Source: Monarcha castaneiventris obscurior | Lineage: Eukaryota; Chordata; Aves; Passeriformes; Monarchidae | Direction: 5' to 3' | Assembly: GCA_026261815.1 (NCBI GenBank) | Contig: JAMPIT010000701.1 | Coordinates: 124,001-188,000 of the forward strand | Length of the DNA: 64,000 bases | The notes under the pieces: model-generated | What the model was told of the DNA's origin: nothing | Seen by the model: the letters and a program-made list of their open reading frames with translations, nothing else | Databases searched by the model: none | Made by a program: the position numbers and the translations under genes | Shown here: positions 11,617-25,200 of the stretch, in pieces | Layout of the letters: every line of letters starts with the position of its first letter | Position numbering within the stretch: position 1 is the stretch's first letter

Positions 11617-11865
11617 CTGGGAGCACGTTGGACTGGGAGAAATTTCCAGTATCTTTAGGAGCATGAGATCTCTGGAAAGGCATAAGTTTTCTTGAGGTCT
11701 GAACTCAATTGTTTGAACACTTGGCACCTTCAGAAGTCACAGCTGGTGACAAGTGCCAGGTGAGAGAGCTCAGAGGGGTTTGGGACAGGATCTCCCTTTG
11801 CTCACTTCCCTTCTGTGCCTGTTCCAGGCCAGCTGCGGGATCGTCCCACCCCAGGGACTGCAGGG

Positions 11866-11926
11866 ATGGAGCAGAGGAGATGGCTCCTGTTGGCTCTGGC
11901 ACTGCTTCTGGCCATCCTTGTCTCAG
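11866..11926 (+). CDS. Receptor exon 1: signal peptide
   Basis: 61 nt encoding MEQRRW followed by a leucine/alanine-rich hydrophobic core and a small-residue end (ILVS), a standard signal peptide. The donor is G|GTAACG at 11927, phase 1. A 5' UTR exon upstream is possible but was not resolved. The start was chosen because it is the only ATG in frame with a signal core and the correct phase. Confidence 0.8.
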
Positions 11927-14900
11927 GTAACGCTTCCAGGAGCTGTTCTGCTCCTTTCTGGGGCATTCCAGTCTGCAGATGATCAGAACTGCTGGAGCTG
12001 AGGGCCATGGTCTCCTGAGCAGCCCTGATCTGAACTGCACAAGAGCCAGAGCTGCCCTGCCCTCTCTGCTCTTGAAGAATCCAGCCCATTGCAGCCAGAG
12101 TTTCTCTCCCTTGGTGGAGCCAGGGAAGCCCTAAACCAAGGAAGCTCTGCCCTGTCCAGCCCTGCCCAGTGCCAGGAGCACTTCCCTGCCCGCACAGGCA
12201 GTTGGCATTGGCACAGCTGCTCCGCTGCTGGTGGCACAGGACTGCAAAGGGGCAAGGCAGGCTGGGGAGCTGCATGAAATGGCTCTGCACATGCTTTTAT
12301 GCATTTATTTTTTCCGTTTCCCCAAAATAATCCCACCCTGTACAACTTACATCATCCTGTTTTCTACCTCTAATCTGTTACTTTCAGTTGTTCCCCACTG
12401 TTACTCCTAGACCAGTTTCCTTCACACCAGTACATTTTCTGATTGATTTCAGCCAGATGCTCACTCACAGACAATTTTGAGCTCTCCTCTCCTGAGAATG
12501 TAGTTGGAATTGTTGGCCAGGATGCAATGCTTCCTTGTACCATCTCTTCCACAAAGCCACTGGACAACCCTCAAGTGCACTGGATAAAAATCACAGATGG
12601 GCACACAGAGGACATCTACACACATGGGCAGTTTGGGGGTGAACCAATGCAGAAATACCGTGAGTGGACATCAGTGCCAGGAGATGGATTTGCCACTGGG
12701 AACGTGTCCCTGACACTGAAGAATGTCCAGCCAGCAGATGAAGGAATGTACAGATGCATTGTGACATCCAGGGACTGGAGTGCTGATACGGCCACCAAGC
12801 TCAGCATTGCAGGTTGGAGACTTCCTGGGCTGGGTGGGGAAGCTCTTACATAGGGAAAAGAGCTCTCTGAAAGGTCACTGTCCCCCAGCTGATGCCCCTT
12901 CATATGACCCAACACATCATCTCCCCACTCCAGCAGCCCCTGGGCCACCTGTCAAGATGCTCTGCAAGCCCCATGCCCAGCCTGAGCCCTGTTCTGACCC
13001 GTGTGGGGCTGGCAAGTTGCAATAATCCCTGCTGGGGAGGGGTGAGCCCACCTGAGAGACATCTAAGTGCTCAGCATCCCTGGCTGTGAGACTGAGGGGA
13101 ATGGGGCCCTCCCCCTTGGGACTTCTTAGCTGGGCTAAGGAGATATTCTGGGCGGCCAATTCCCCCCAGCTAGACAGTCAGCACCATTTGTGTGCAGGTA
13201 TTGATAAAGCCAGGTGGAGCTGGTCAGCCTGGATTCACTGATCAAAAAGAGCATAGAATGACAGAATCAGGGACTCTTAGAATCACACAATGGTGTGAGT
13301 TGGAAGGGACCTAAAAGAATTTCTCATTTGAACTTCCCAGCCATGCGCAACACCACCTTCCACTAGAGCAGGTTGTTCCAAGTGCTGTCCAACCTGGCCT
13401 TGAACACTTTCAGGGATGGGACATCCACAGCTTCTCTGGGCAAACTGTGCCAGTGCCTCACTCTTAGTCAATAATTTCTTCCTAATATCGAATCTAAATC
13501 CCCTCATCCAAAGGGGATTAGAGACGCTTTTGGGAGAGAAAAAGCTTCAAGACAGTGCCCATTTTCCTACTATTGCACAGGACAAATTCCTGTAAAATCC
13601 GGCTTTGACCAGGAGCGTGACTCAGCAATGTGTGTGGTGCCTCCCACCTCATCACACTGATGAAGCTTTGGCACAGTCCCTGTCAGTGACCATCTGTGCC
13701 CACCTGTAGTGCTGGCATGGACTGGGGAGGTGCCCAGGAAAAAGACGACCGGGCTTTAGTGCACTGTGTCCTGCTTTACCAATCCTCAGACTTGGATGGG
13801 GCTCCTACAGAGTCATTCCAAAAGAGGAATGCAAACCACACACCTTCTCCCTGCCTGCTCCATGAAATAGTGGTGAGCTGAGAGGCAAACCCATCCCACA
13901 CTGTAGCTCTTTCTCAGCCAAAGGAAATTTGGCATTTATGGCAGATGGAGTGTGGGATGACAGAAAGACCATTGGAAAGGTTGCGTGAAAGACTGACAGA
14001 AACTGGCAGGAAGCTGTGAGTTAAGCAAGAGCTGTGAATCCAAGGAAGAGCTGCTTTCATGAAAACAAACTTCTCCCACTAACAAAATCTCTTGCTTTTA
14101 AGGTACTGGCGAAGTGTTCATTGAAATTCAGGGCCCCCGAGGGCAAGGACTCGAGCTTGGCTGCAGGTCACAGGGATGGTTCCCCAAACCTACTGTCCAG
14201 TGGGTTACTGAGGACGGGCAGGGGCTGTCAGCGGACACTGAAATACACCAGGACAGCAGGAAACTCTTCAGTGTGCAGAGTCGAGTCACAGTTACAGGAG
14301 AGCAAGTGGGAAAAGTCACCTGTCAAATCCTGAACCCCCTGCTGCAGGTGGAGAAGAAAACTACTGTGCGCATCTCAGGTGAGTCCCATTGTCCTCAGAA
14401 GTCTTTGCTGGAGGCTCATGGTCTCAGGAGCCCCGTGAGGCCCTTCCCAGTGCCAGGGAAGGTGAGAGCTCTCCAGTCCAGCCAGACCCATCCCAGAGCA
14501 CCACGGGGCACTGCAGGCAGGACAGGCTGCAGTGAGAAATGAGCAAGGGCCCTCTTGCCCCTGTGCACACCCAAGGGAAGGCAGGCTCTGGCCACCTGTG
14601 TAGGACTGGGACTATTGCTGCATTTATCTCCACAAAATCTCTTTAGGCAGGCGCTTAAGTTTGGGGGTAAGATTGAACATTGCCAGATGACACTCAAATA
14701 ATTTTTTTCAAAGGTTCTGTTTTTCTAGGTGCATCTCAGTGGGTCCCTGCCTCCTGGATACAACTCCCTTTATTCCTTCTCACATTGGCTGCTGGTGCTG
14801 TTCTGGTATTTCGAGGTAAGGGCTCTTGGTTCACAGGACCTCATGTTTTCAGAAGTGAGGCTGCAGGATGTAATTTCTTAGCCTCTTGTAAGACTACTCT

Positions 14901-16111
14901 CTGACAAATAGGATGAAATACCATGTAGAGTCTGCTTCTGGCTCACAGATGCATTAGCTTCCACTCAGCTGAAATGCTGAGCTCTCTTGCAGGTAGAAGT
15001 TTACTGTCTGTCACCCAGAGGCAAAAGGGAGATGCCTCCACAGGCAGGTGAGAGCTTGGGTGGCCCATGGTATCTACAAACAAGAGGAGGAAGGAGGATG
15101 GAATTGGGGGACTTTTCCTGGTGTGAATTAGAAGGGTCCCTTCCTCTGCCTCCATTGCTCTCATCCTCTCCCAAGCCTCCAGGAGAGCTCATTCATCAGA
15201 GCTGGACCTTTTTTCCAGAAGTGTCACTGGTGCCTCCCACCTTGGCAAGGGCCTCTCCAGAGATCTCTGCCTCTGCAGCCGGGGCTGGGAACAGGTCCTG
15301 TTTCCAGCTCTGTGGTATCAGAGGGCACAGCCATGCTCAGCCCTTGCTGGAGGGCCTTTGTGGATGTGGTTTTCCTTCCTGGGTGGGAGCTGGAGCAGGG
15401 CCCTGCCAAGCCTGGAGAACCTGTGGTAGAGAGTCATGACCAAGGGCCCAAACCAGCACTTCACTGCTGCTTGCAAGGCAGGACTGACCCTTCCTCAAAA
15501 GCTGTACTGACCTCAGACCACTTGCCTCTCTCAAGCTCTGTGCCTTCAGCCTCATCTCTGCTTGTGTCTGTGTTGTGGTTTAGGAATGGAACTCCCCAGT
15601 TCACTGCTCCCACTGAGACTCTCCCTAACCACACACTGTTCTTTCACTCCCCTATTCCTTCCTTCCTGCTGCTGTGGGATGGAGTTGAGAATTGGAGGCA
15701 CAAAAGGTGAAGATCATGGTTTTAGATAAGAACAATTTACTGGAAGATAGTTTTAGATCTAAGAACAATTTACTGGAAAGCAATGAGAGAAGAAAGAAAA
15801 ACAGTAACAAGAACAATATTAGTAACACAAGTGTACAAAAGAGAGAGTGATTCATATGCAAAATGCACATCAAGGACCCCATGACAATAAACAAATACAG
15901 GATGACTTCCCCCCTGCCCTTTTTTCTTGACCAGAAGGAACCCTTTTTCCCCAGGAGAGACAGTGTCCCTTTCCACTTCCCCCACTCCCTGCCAATGATT
16001 CGAGTTTGTAACAAATCACATTTGGGTCCTGGTCATGCCCCTTCACTGCAAAAATTAACCCTGGCCTGGCCTGAACCAGGATATTTTCCACCAGTTAGGA
16101 TATACCATCTA

Positions 16112-16209
<98 letters not shown>

Positions 16210-19200
16210 GTAAGTATACAAACACAGGTTATCATTTTCATAGTCAATAGCCATCACACCAAGATACCTGCTGAGTCCATTTAGTCCATGACTGCAGGTT
16301 CTGTCTGTCCTAGGTATCTTCCAGGGCTGGAGGGCTGGTGTGTTGTCAACTGTTTTGCCACATCAGGATCACCCACCTGGTGTCTCTAGAATGGTCCATG
16401 CTCATTGTCCATGGTAATTATGACAAACAATAGAAGCAGATAAGGCTCCAGGCAGACTTTAGAGACCCTTTGCTACACCCTGGATACTTACATCCAGGAG
16501 CTAAACTCAAGGTTCCTTTATTCTAGCTAGCACAAAGGAGGAATCCCCACCAGATACTCTCAAGAGGTGAGTATCACAGAAAAGTTTACTGCAAAAATAT
16601 AGAAGATTAAGGAAACTTTGGCAAAAGGATTTAATACAACACCAAATTCAACATGAAAGCACTTATAATAGCCTCACTTAGAATTAATTTGGTGTTAACT
16701 TCATTAACTTAGCATTTACTTAGCCCATTTAACCGTGAAACTTTTAAATCCTTAAGATGTTAAGCTACCCACAAAGTTCCATGAAAAAAGAATTAGGAGA
16801 AGAGAGAAAGAGAAAGACAGAAAATACATAGAAAAACACAGATCCAGCTATCAGAGGGTTTCGGCACGAGTAGAACCACAACTCTGAAGCAGCGAACAGG
16901 GCGCGGCAGTTGGGCACAGCACGGTCACCCCTTTTAAACTCTTGGTGCCCTGTGGGCCCCACCTCCTAGGCGGGACTTCTGGAGCCTCAGCCAATCAGAG
17001 GCTGGTCAGGATAGCCCCCCCCCTTGTGTGATTGATTGACAGCTCAGCCAATCCGAGGGGGAGGGGCACTGTCTCACCAGAAAGCAAGGCCTGACCCGCC
17101 CCCAACTGCACACAGACCCACAGACACACAGACACACAGACACACACACAGGCACCGACAGACACAGAGACACACACGGACACACAGAAACAAATGCGCA
17201 GACACAAATGCACTCACGGACACAGACCCGCAGACACGGGTGGAGGGACACACAGACACACAGACACACAGACACACAGACACACACACAGACACACACA
17301 GACACAGAGACACACACGGACACACAGAAACAAATGCGCAGACACAAATGCACTCATGGACACAGACCCACAGACACGGGTGGAGGGACACACAGACACA
17401 CAGACACACAGACACACAGACACACACACAGACACACACAGACACACACACACACACACACAGGCGCCGACAGACACAGAGACATACACGGACACCCAGA
17501 CAGAAACAGACGCGCAGACACAAATGCACACATGGACACAGACCCACAGACATGGGCGGAGGGACACACAGGGAGACACACACAGACACACACACACACA
17601 CACACACAGGCACCGACAGACACAGAGACACACACGGACACAGACAGAAACAGACGCGCAGACACAAATGCACTCACGGACACAGAGACACAGACAGACA
17701 CATAGATGCAGACACAGACACACACACACACAGAGACAGAGAGACACACGGACACAGACACAGACACACAGACACAGACAAAGATAGACACAGAGGCGCA
17801 TGGACACACAAACACACTGTTGCAGGTTCAGTTCATAAACTGGGCAGAAACACCAATAAAGTGTAGTGGTTTTAGGTCAAATTATGCATTACTCACTGAT
17901 CTTCTGTCTGTGAGATAAGAATTAGGAGAAAGCAAAGCAGGCACAAAACTTAAAGAATATAAAGAAGTTTATTAACAGACCTAAAAGAACGAGAGAAAAA
18001 AAAGAATCAGAATAAACTTTTAGAACCCTTTTCTTCTCCCACTTTTCTCCCTTCTTTTAATCAGTGTTGCAATTCTTGGAAAGGAAAAAAAAGGGTTTTC
18101 TTCTGCTTTACGTGGTTTTCAAACTGCCACCCTCTGCAGACTCGCCTGGAAGAAAACATTCTGCTGTGGTGTAAAACATCTCTTCCATGAACCCTTTCAC
18201 AGTTCCTTCACACTGTAAAACATGGGCCATCACATGGAGTTATTAATCTTTTGAAGGATGAGTCATTTTGGCCTGAACACCAAGGCTTTTCTTCGCCACC
18301 AGGTTTTAAAAGCCTCTCACTGCTTTGATGTGTAGTCTGGCATGGGCATTCTTCACAACCTTTACAGGCCACGCCTGAATTGTCCATCCCCCCATGTACT
18401 TCAAAGTTTGTGATATTACAGTTTTATACCATGGCAAGCAAGAAGTTTTTTAAGTTGCACGTGAGAAATGCAGCACCGCCCTCTTTTCTCTTCTGAAGCG
18501 ATTTCTAGCTTCATCTCACGTGACTCACTTTCTGTTTCTCTCTGACTTTGAAGTCGCCATGTTGAAGACTGTTACCGTTCAGGCTCTACAGTGGAGAGAA
18601 CCCCACTCCCCTGTGCTGCTGGCTGCACGGTGTCCTCTTCAGTTCAGTGCAAAGTGTGCTGGCTGCAGACAGGAGGCTCCGCCGGCTCCCGCTGGCACCG
18701 TGTGGAAAAGAGAGGGATCCACCAGTCCCAGGGAGCCGGGTCGGACGGCCTCAGCTCTGTGGCTGGCCCTAGCTGCTTGTGGCTCAGGAATAGTTCCCCT
18801 TCCCAGCGACCCAGGGTCTGTGCTGCGGCATTGGGAAAAGGGCGGGCAGAGGGCAGGGGTGCCTGGCCCGGCCCGGTGGGGCCCGCGGCTCCAAGGTCCC
18901 CCTCTCTTGTCCTGGCAGACCAGCTGAAACGGAAAAACCCAAAACCCGCCTATCCACGCGATTTAAATACGTAAATTGAGAGAAGCGTTATTGGTTTAAA
19001 GGGCTGTCTGTCAATTTAGGATCAACCCACTAAACACAAACAGACACAGACAGAAACAGACACATAGACACAGACAGACACACACACAGACACACACACA
19101 GACACACACAGACGGAGACAAACACACACACACACACGCACACAGACACATACAGACACACACAAAGGCATTGGCTCGACTCGCTAAACGTACCCGGTCT

Positions 19201-22200
19201 CTGATACCCTTCCAGTAGCTAAAGGTGGCTTACAATAAGGCTGGAGAGGGACATTTTACAAGGGCACAGATTACTAGGACAAGGTGGATTTTAAGCTGTA
19301 GGAGGATAGATTAAATTAGACAATAGGAAGAAAATCTTCCCTGCGAGGGTGGTGAGGCCCTGGCACAGGTTGCTGTAGAAGCTGATTCACAGCTTGGATG
19401 TGCCTCATCTGTGCCTCATCCCTGGAAGGGTTCAAGGCCAGGTTGGATAGGGCTTGGAGTAATGTGGTCTAGTGGAAGGCTGGAAAGAAATGGCAGGGGG
19501 GTTGGAAAGAGAGGATCTATAAGGTCTCGTAAAACCCAAGCCATTGTTTGATGGTGTGATTCTGCATTTACATGAAACTCATCCTCTTGTCAGACTATCA
19601 ACAGATGACCAAGGGGAGGTTCTGTGTGACCTCCCCTCACACAAAGAGAAGCCTTTGCATGCAGATCAGTGCCAGGACATACCCACAATACTTGGAAACA
19701 AAACCCCTGCCAAGCAAGAAGAAGATGCAGGAGGGTCTAGGGCAGTGAGATCAAACAATCACCCCTCCAGAAATTCACACTTCCAAAGGGCTCCAGCAAG
19801 TCCTTTGTTATATTTCCCATCCCCGTGCAGACGCCCAGGACCCCAGGCTCCCAGGGTGCAGAGCTGCCCTGGAAGTGGGCTTTTCTCAGCACAGACCAGG
19901 ACAGCCTGGACTCTGCTGGATCCCATCCCATCCCCCCTGGGATCTAAGGCCAGATGTTCTCCTGGCCCTGCTCTTTCCAGCTGGGATGCTGGCAGGCAAT
20001 ATTCTTCCCTCCGGGAACACCTGGCAATTAGCATGGTCTGGGCTCTCGCCCATGGCCAGGCTGTTGGGCAGTGAGGAGGCCATGGGGTTCCTTTCAATAT
20101 TCCTGATCACCAGCACAGGAGCTACAAGCCCGTGTTTAGAAGGGCTCACAGTGGTGCTGAGACTCCTTTCAACAGGTAAAAACTGTAAAAGAAAACGTCT
20201 CCATGTCACAAGGAAGACTGGAGCTCCAGAAGAGAGGCCAAGGCTCCTTCCCAGAGCAAACTTGTGGTGGAAAAGGATTTGAAAGCCAAGGAAGAGATCA
20301 GTAATTGTGCCCACAGGTCCATCAGAATGTGAACTCCCCATCTCTGTTTTTCAGGGCTGAGTTCTTTTCCAAGGCCTCTGAATTAGAAAGGATTGTCTGA
20401 GGAAAGAGAAGGCTGGAGAGTATAAATTAGAAACAGGCAGGACATGAGGGAACTGAACTGAATTTCTTGTGCCCTCCCTGCATAAGGAAAGAAAGCAAAA
20501 GGAAAAAAACAGATAAGCAGGGCCATTCCCCAGCAGGCCTTTATCTTTTTGGAAGCAAATGCTGCTCCACAATCAAACTGACTTGTGAGTTAGTCCTTGG
20601 AGTGGATGCCTTGTGCAGAGCTTCCTTGGGAGCAGCTCTTATGTCCCGTGCCAGTGGAACACCTTTGATGCTGAGATGGCAACTGGAGGTGGTCAAGGTC
20701 CCTCTTCTCTCCCTTGTCTTTGAAGGCAGTGAAAGAACAGCGTCTTCATGGTCATTTCTAAGAGGAAAAGCTTGTGTCATTAGTGGAACAAGACCTCACC
20801 TCTGGTGTCACTGAGATAATGGCTTTTCCTCCCATGTCTTTTTTCACAGGAAGGGCAGTGGACACCCTGGAATCTATTCGGCTGAAGGACTACCAGCACC
20901 TCTACCAAAAAATTCAGACTCTTCAGGAAGCTTTCCAGAATGAGCAGGAGTCCACACAGCATGGTCTTCAGCTCCTCAGAACAGACCTGGAGAATGAACT
21001 AGGTAAGCAAGGCCATTCCCCAGCAGGCCTTCACCTCTCTGGAGGCAAAAGCTGCTTTACAGGCAAACTCTTCTGTGAGCACATCCTCCACATCTCCTCA
21101 AAGAGGATGGAGAAGGACAATCCTTATGTGGGGAATAGCTTTTTTGATCAAGAATACTCAAAGGGAAAACCCTAAGAAGAGACTCTCTGGCAGTGAATTT
21201 AAATCAGATCACTGGTCTCCCCCTCAAGAAGGTAATGAGAATGTCCCAATGACACTGTTCTTTCTTTATAGGATTGACAATACAGGCAAATACTACAAAG
21301 GCCCTGGAATCCATGTGGAAGAAGGACCTCCATGAAGTGTCCCAACAAGTTCAAACTCTGCAGAAAGCTTTTCAAAACACCCAGGTGTACGCACAGCGTG
21401 ACCTTCAGATGATCAGAACAGACCTGAAGGAGGAACTAGGTGAGCAGGGCCATTCCCCAACAGGCTTTCATCTCTTTGAAGGTCAATCCAGCCCTACAGG
21501 CAACCTGTCCTCTGAGTTAATCCTTCGCCTTTTGTCAGAATGGGCAAAACTTCCTTGGGAGCATCTCTTATGTCCCAGTCATGTAGAACACCTTTGATGC
21601 TGAGGTGGCAACTGGAGATGGTCAAGGTCCCTCTTCTCTCCCTTGTCTTAGAAGGGAGTGAAAGAACGGCATCTTTTTGATCCTTTTTGAGAGGAAAGCT
21701 CTGTGTCATTATTGGGGCAAGACCTCACCCCAAGGGAGAAAAAATCATTGTCCCAGTGACACCAGTCTTTTTTCACAGGAAAGACGGTGGAGGCAAATGT
21801 CACAGGGACTATAGCATACATGTGGCAGAAGGACCTCCTGCAGCTCTCCCAACAAATTCAAACTCTGATAAAAACTTTCCAGAACATGAAGGTCTCAACA
21901 CAGTGTGACCTTCAAATGATCAGAAGAGACCTGGAGAACAGACTAGGTGAGCAGAACCATTTCCTCAACAGGCCTTCATAGCTCTGTAGGCAAAGGCTGC
22001 TCTACAGGCAAATTGTCCTGTGAGCTTGTCCTCCACAGATTCTCAGGGGGGATGGGGAAAGACAGCCCTTACATGGGGAACAGTTTTTGTGCTCTGTGGC
22101 ACCACACCATCCTCATGACAGAGTGTTATCTCCCAGGGCCCACATGTGCTCTCTGGAGAGACAGAGATCATTCCTGCCCTCCATGCTGCCCAGGAGGCCT

Positions 22201-25200
22201 TAGTCAAGCCATTAGCAAGACCCCCAGGGACTGGGAAAGCTCTAAGAAAAGCCTCGACAGGGATTTTATGTCACAGCTATTGGGCATCATCATTACGGAT
22301 CAATGGTCTTTCCCTCAAGAAAACCATGACTTTTTCCTAGTGAAACTGTTCTTTCTTCACAGGAAGGACAGTGGAGGCAAATACAAGTGCCTTAGAATCC
22401 AGGCTGGAGAAGGACCTCCATGAAGCCTCCCAACAAGTTCTAACTCTGCAGGAAGCTTTCCAGAACATGGAGGGGTCCACACAGCGTAACCTTCAGATGA
22501 TCAGAGCAGATCTGGAGCATGACCTAGGTAAGCAAGGCCATTCCCCAGAGGGCCTTCATCTCTCTGAAGAAAAAAGCTGCTCTACAGGCAAACTGTCCTA
22601 TGAGCTCATTCTCCAGACCACCTCACAATGGGTGGAAAAGGACAGTCCTTGCATTGGGAAACAGCTTTTGTACTCCGTGACACTTGAAAGACCTCCATGT
22701 TGAAGTGTCCATGACGAGGCCCACCCCATGCTCCCCTGCGCAGCTCTTGAGCATCTCTGTGGGCAGTGCATGAAATGGGGAGGGGAGGCCACTGGCAGCA
22801 CCCGGCACTCTTGGCCCAATGTCCAGGGAGCTTCCCCTGGCCAGGCACAGGGCCCATGTGCAATCCCAGGGGCTACTGACCAAGGCTGAGGCCCAGTGAA
22901 CATTCCTGAGACTGCAAAGGGGTCCGAGGGGCAGGTGGGGGATGCCCCACCACACCTTCCTCATGACAAAGAGCATTGTTTCCCAGGGCCCACCGATGGT
23001 GTCCGGAGAGATGGAGTGGGCTCAGTGCTGCCCAGCAGGCCTTGGTCAAGCCTTTAGGGAAGTCCACAGGGAGTGGGAGAGCCCTAAGGAAAGATGCTCT
23101 GGCAGTGAATTTAGTTCAGAGCTTTTAGGCATTGAGATTGCAGGTTGCTGGTCTCCCCCTCGAGAGGGTTCTTTCTTCACAGAAAGGACAGTGGAGGCAA
23201 ATACAAGGACCGTGGAATCTATGTGGAAGAAGGACCTTGTACAGCTCTCCCAACAAATGCAAACTCTGCAGGGAGCAATCCAGAACATGGAGGGGTCCAC
23301 ACAGCGTGACCTTCAGATGATCAGAGCAGGCCTGGAGAATGAACTAGGTAAGCAAGGCCATTCCCCAGCAGGCCTTCATCTCTCTGGAGGCAAAAGCTGC
23401 TTTACAGGCAAACTCTTCTGTGAGCACATCCTCCACATCTCCTCAAAGGGGATGGGGAAGGACAGTCCTTGCATGGGTAATAGGTTTGTCATCCATGCCA
23501 CTGGAACACCTCCATGCTAAAGTGTTTTCTGTAGAGGCTCAAGGTCTCTCTTCTCTCCCTTGTCCTTGGAGAGAGTTTGAACTCTTAGTTGTCTCACTGT
23601 CAGATATTCTTTAAGGTTTCCCCTTGAACCCCTCTCCCTCTCCCTCTCCCTTTCCCCATCGTCTTTCTCCTCATGCCCCACTCCTGGTACCCCCTTGGGC
23701 GAGGCTGGGCTGTGCACACCCTGCGTGTCTGTGCCCATGATGAGCCCCCGTCCTGTACTCCACTACCCAGCTCAGGGGCATCTGCGTGGGCACTGCATGA
23801 GGTGGGGGACAGGGGTGATGCCTAGGAGTGGCTGCCTGAAAACAGAGGCTAGACAACATTAAGAGAATAAAAGTGGGTATTTATAAAAGAGGGCCTTTAA
23901 AATAGGTACACCTTGGGAGTTAAAAAACCCTCTGAGAGGCTACACCCAAGATGGATGCTGGGTCATGGGTTTTTCACACTTTTATAAGTTTGGTCCATTT
24001 GCATATCAGGGTTAATTCTCCAATTACTATTTCAGGTAGTGATGCAATTACCCCAATGTTGCTTTGTCGAGACAGACATAACAGCACCACACTTGTTGTA
24101 ATCCAAAGCCATAAAAGATTTTTTATTTCCTCTACTGGTACTCCTACACCTCTTCACAATTGCTGTGCCTTATTGAGATTGGCTGCTTAGCAAACAATGA
24201 CAAGGCTGTCTAACAAAACAGTGACCATTCAGGCAGTAAAACAATTAGCTATACAAGCAAAGGTATAGTTGTTACATATTACCTGCAAGTTCTTCCTAGT
24301 ATACTCTTAACATCCCATAACAAGAACATCCTCTCCTGGTGTCCAGAACATCTTCTGTGATTGATTATCTTCTTGGCTTTCTCTGTGGGTTTCACTGCAG
24401 CTGCAAAATTTCACTGTAAAATTCTCATGGGTAAATTCTGACTGTCATTAGGTCTGACTCAGTGAGGCTGTCAGTCCAGCTGTCAGTCTCATCACCCCAA
24501 GTTTGCTCCCCCCATTCAGAGCCTTGGTTTACATGTTTCAGGGCCTGGGACAACAAGGTGTCCATGAGTCCAGGCCCGGAGAGGGTTTGTTATGCCTAAC
24601 CAGAATGTGAGAACAGTAGCTAAAAGGCTATGGAGCTTTACAGTTACAAACTGAAGCAGTACAGGATTGGAAAAAGAGAAAAGCTAAATCCTAAGGCATC
24701 GGGGGAGGGCAGCACCTGGCACTCTCTGCCCAATGTCCAGGGAGCTGCCCCTGGCCAGGCACAGGGCCCATGTGCAATCCCAGGGGCTACTGACCAAGGC
24801 TGAGGCCCAGTGAACATTCCTGAGACCGCAGTGGGGTCCAAGGGGCAGGTGGGAAATGCCCCACCACACCTTCCTCATGACAAAGAGCATTGTTTCCCAG
24901 GGCCCACCGATGGTGTCTGGAGAGATGGAGTGGGCTCAGTGCTGCCCAGCAGGCCTCGGTCAAGCCTTTAGGGAGGTCCACAGGGAGTGGGAGAGCCCTA
25001 AGGAAAGATGCTCTGGCAGTGAATTTAATTCAGAGCTTTTAGGCATTGAGATTGTAGGTTGCTGGTCTCCCCCTCGGGATAGCAATGGGACTGTCCCAGT
25101 GAGAGGGCTCTTTCTTCACAGGAAGGACAGTGGAGGCAAATACAAGGACTGTGGAATCTATGTGGAAGAAGGACCTTCTGCAGCTCTCCCAACAAATGCA

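Noticed and set aside
17006..17866. Overlapping long frames rich in Thr/His or Cys/Val on both strands
   Set aside because: Simple CACAGA repeat translation.
18520..18974. Two overlapping plus-strand frames of about 130 codons
   Set aside because: Within the sequence that interrupts the ACACAG array; GC-rich LTR-like composition, no domain.
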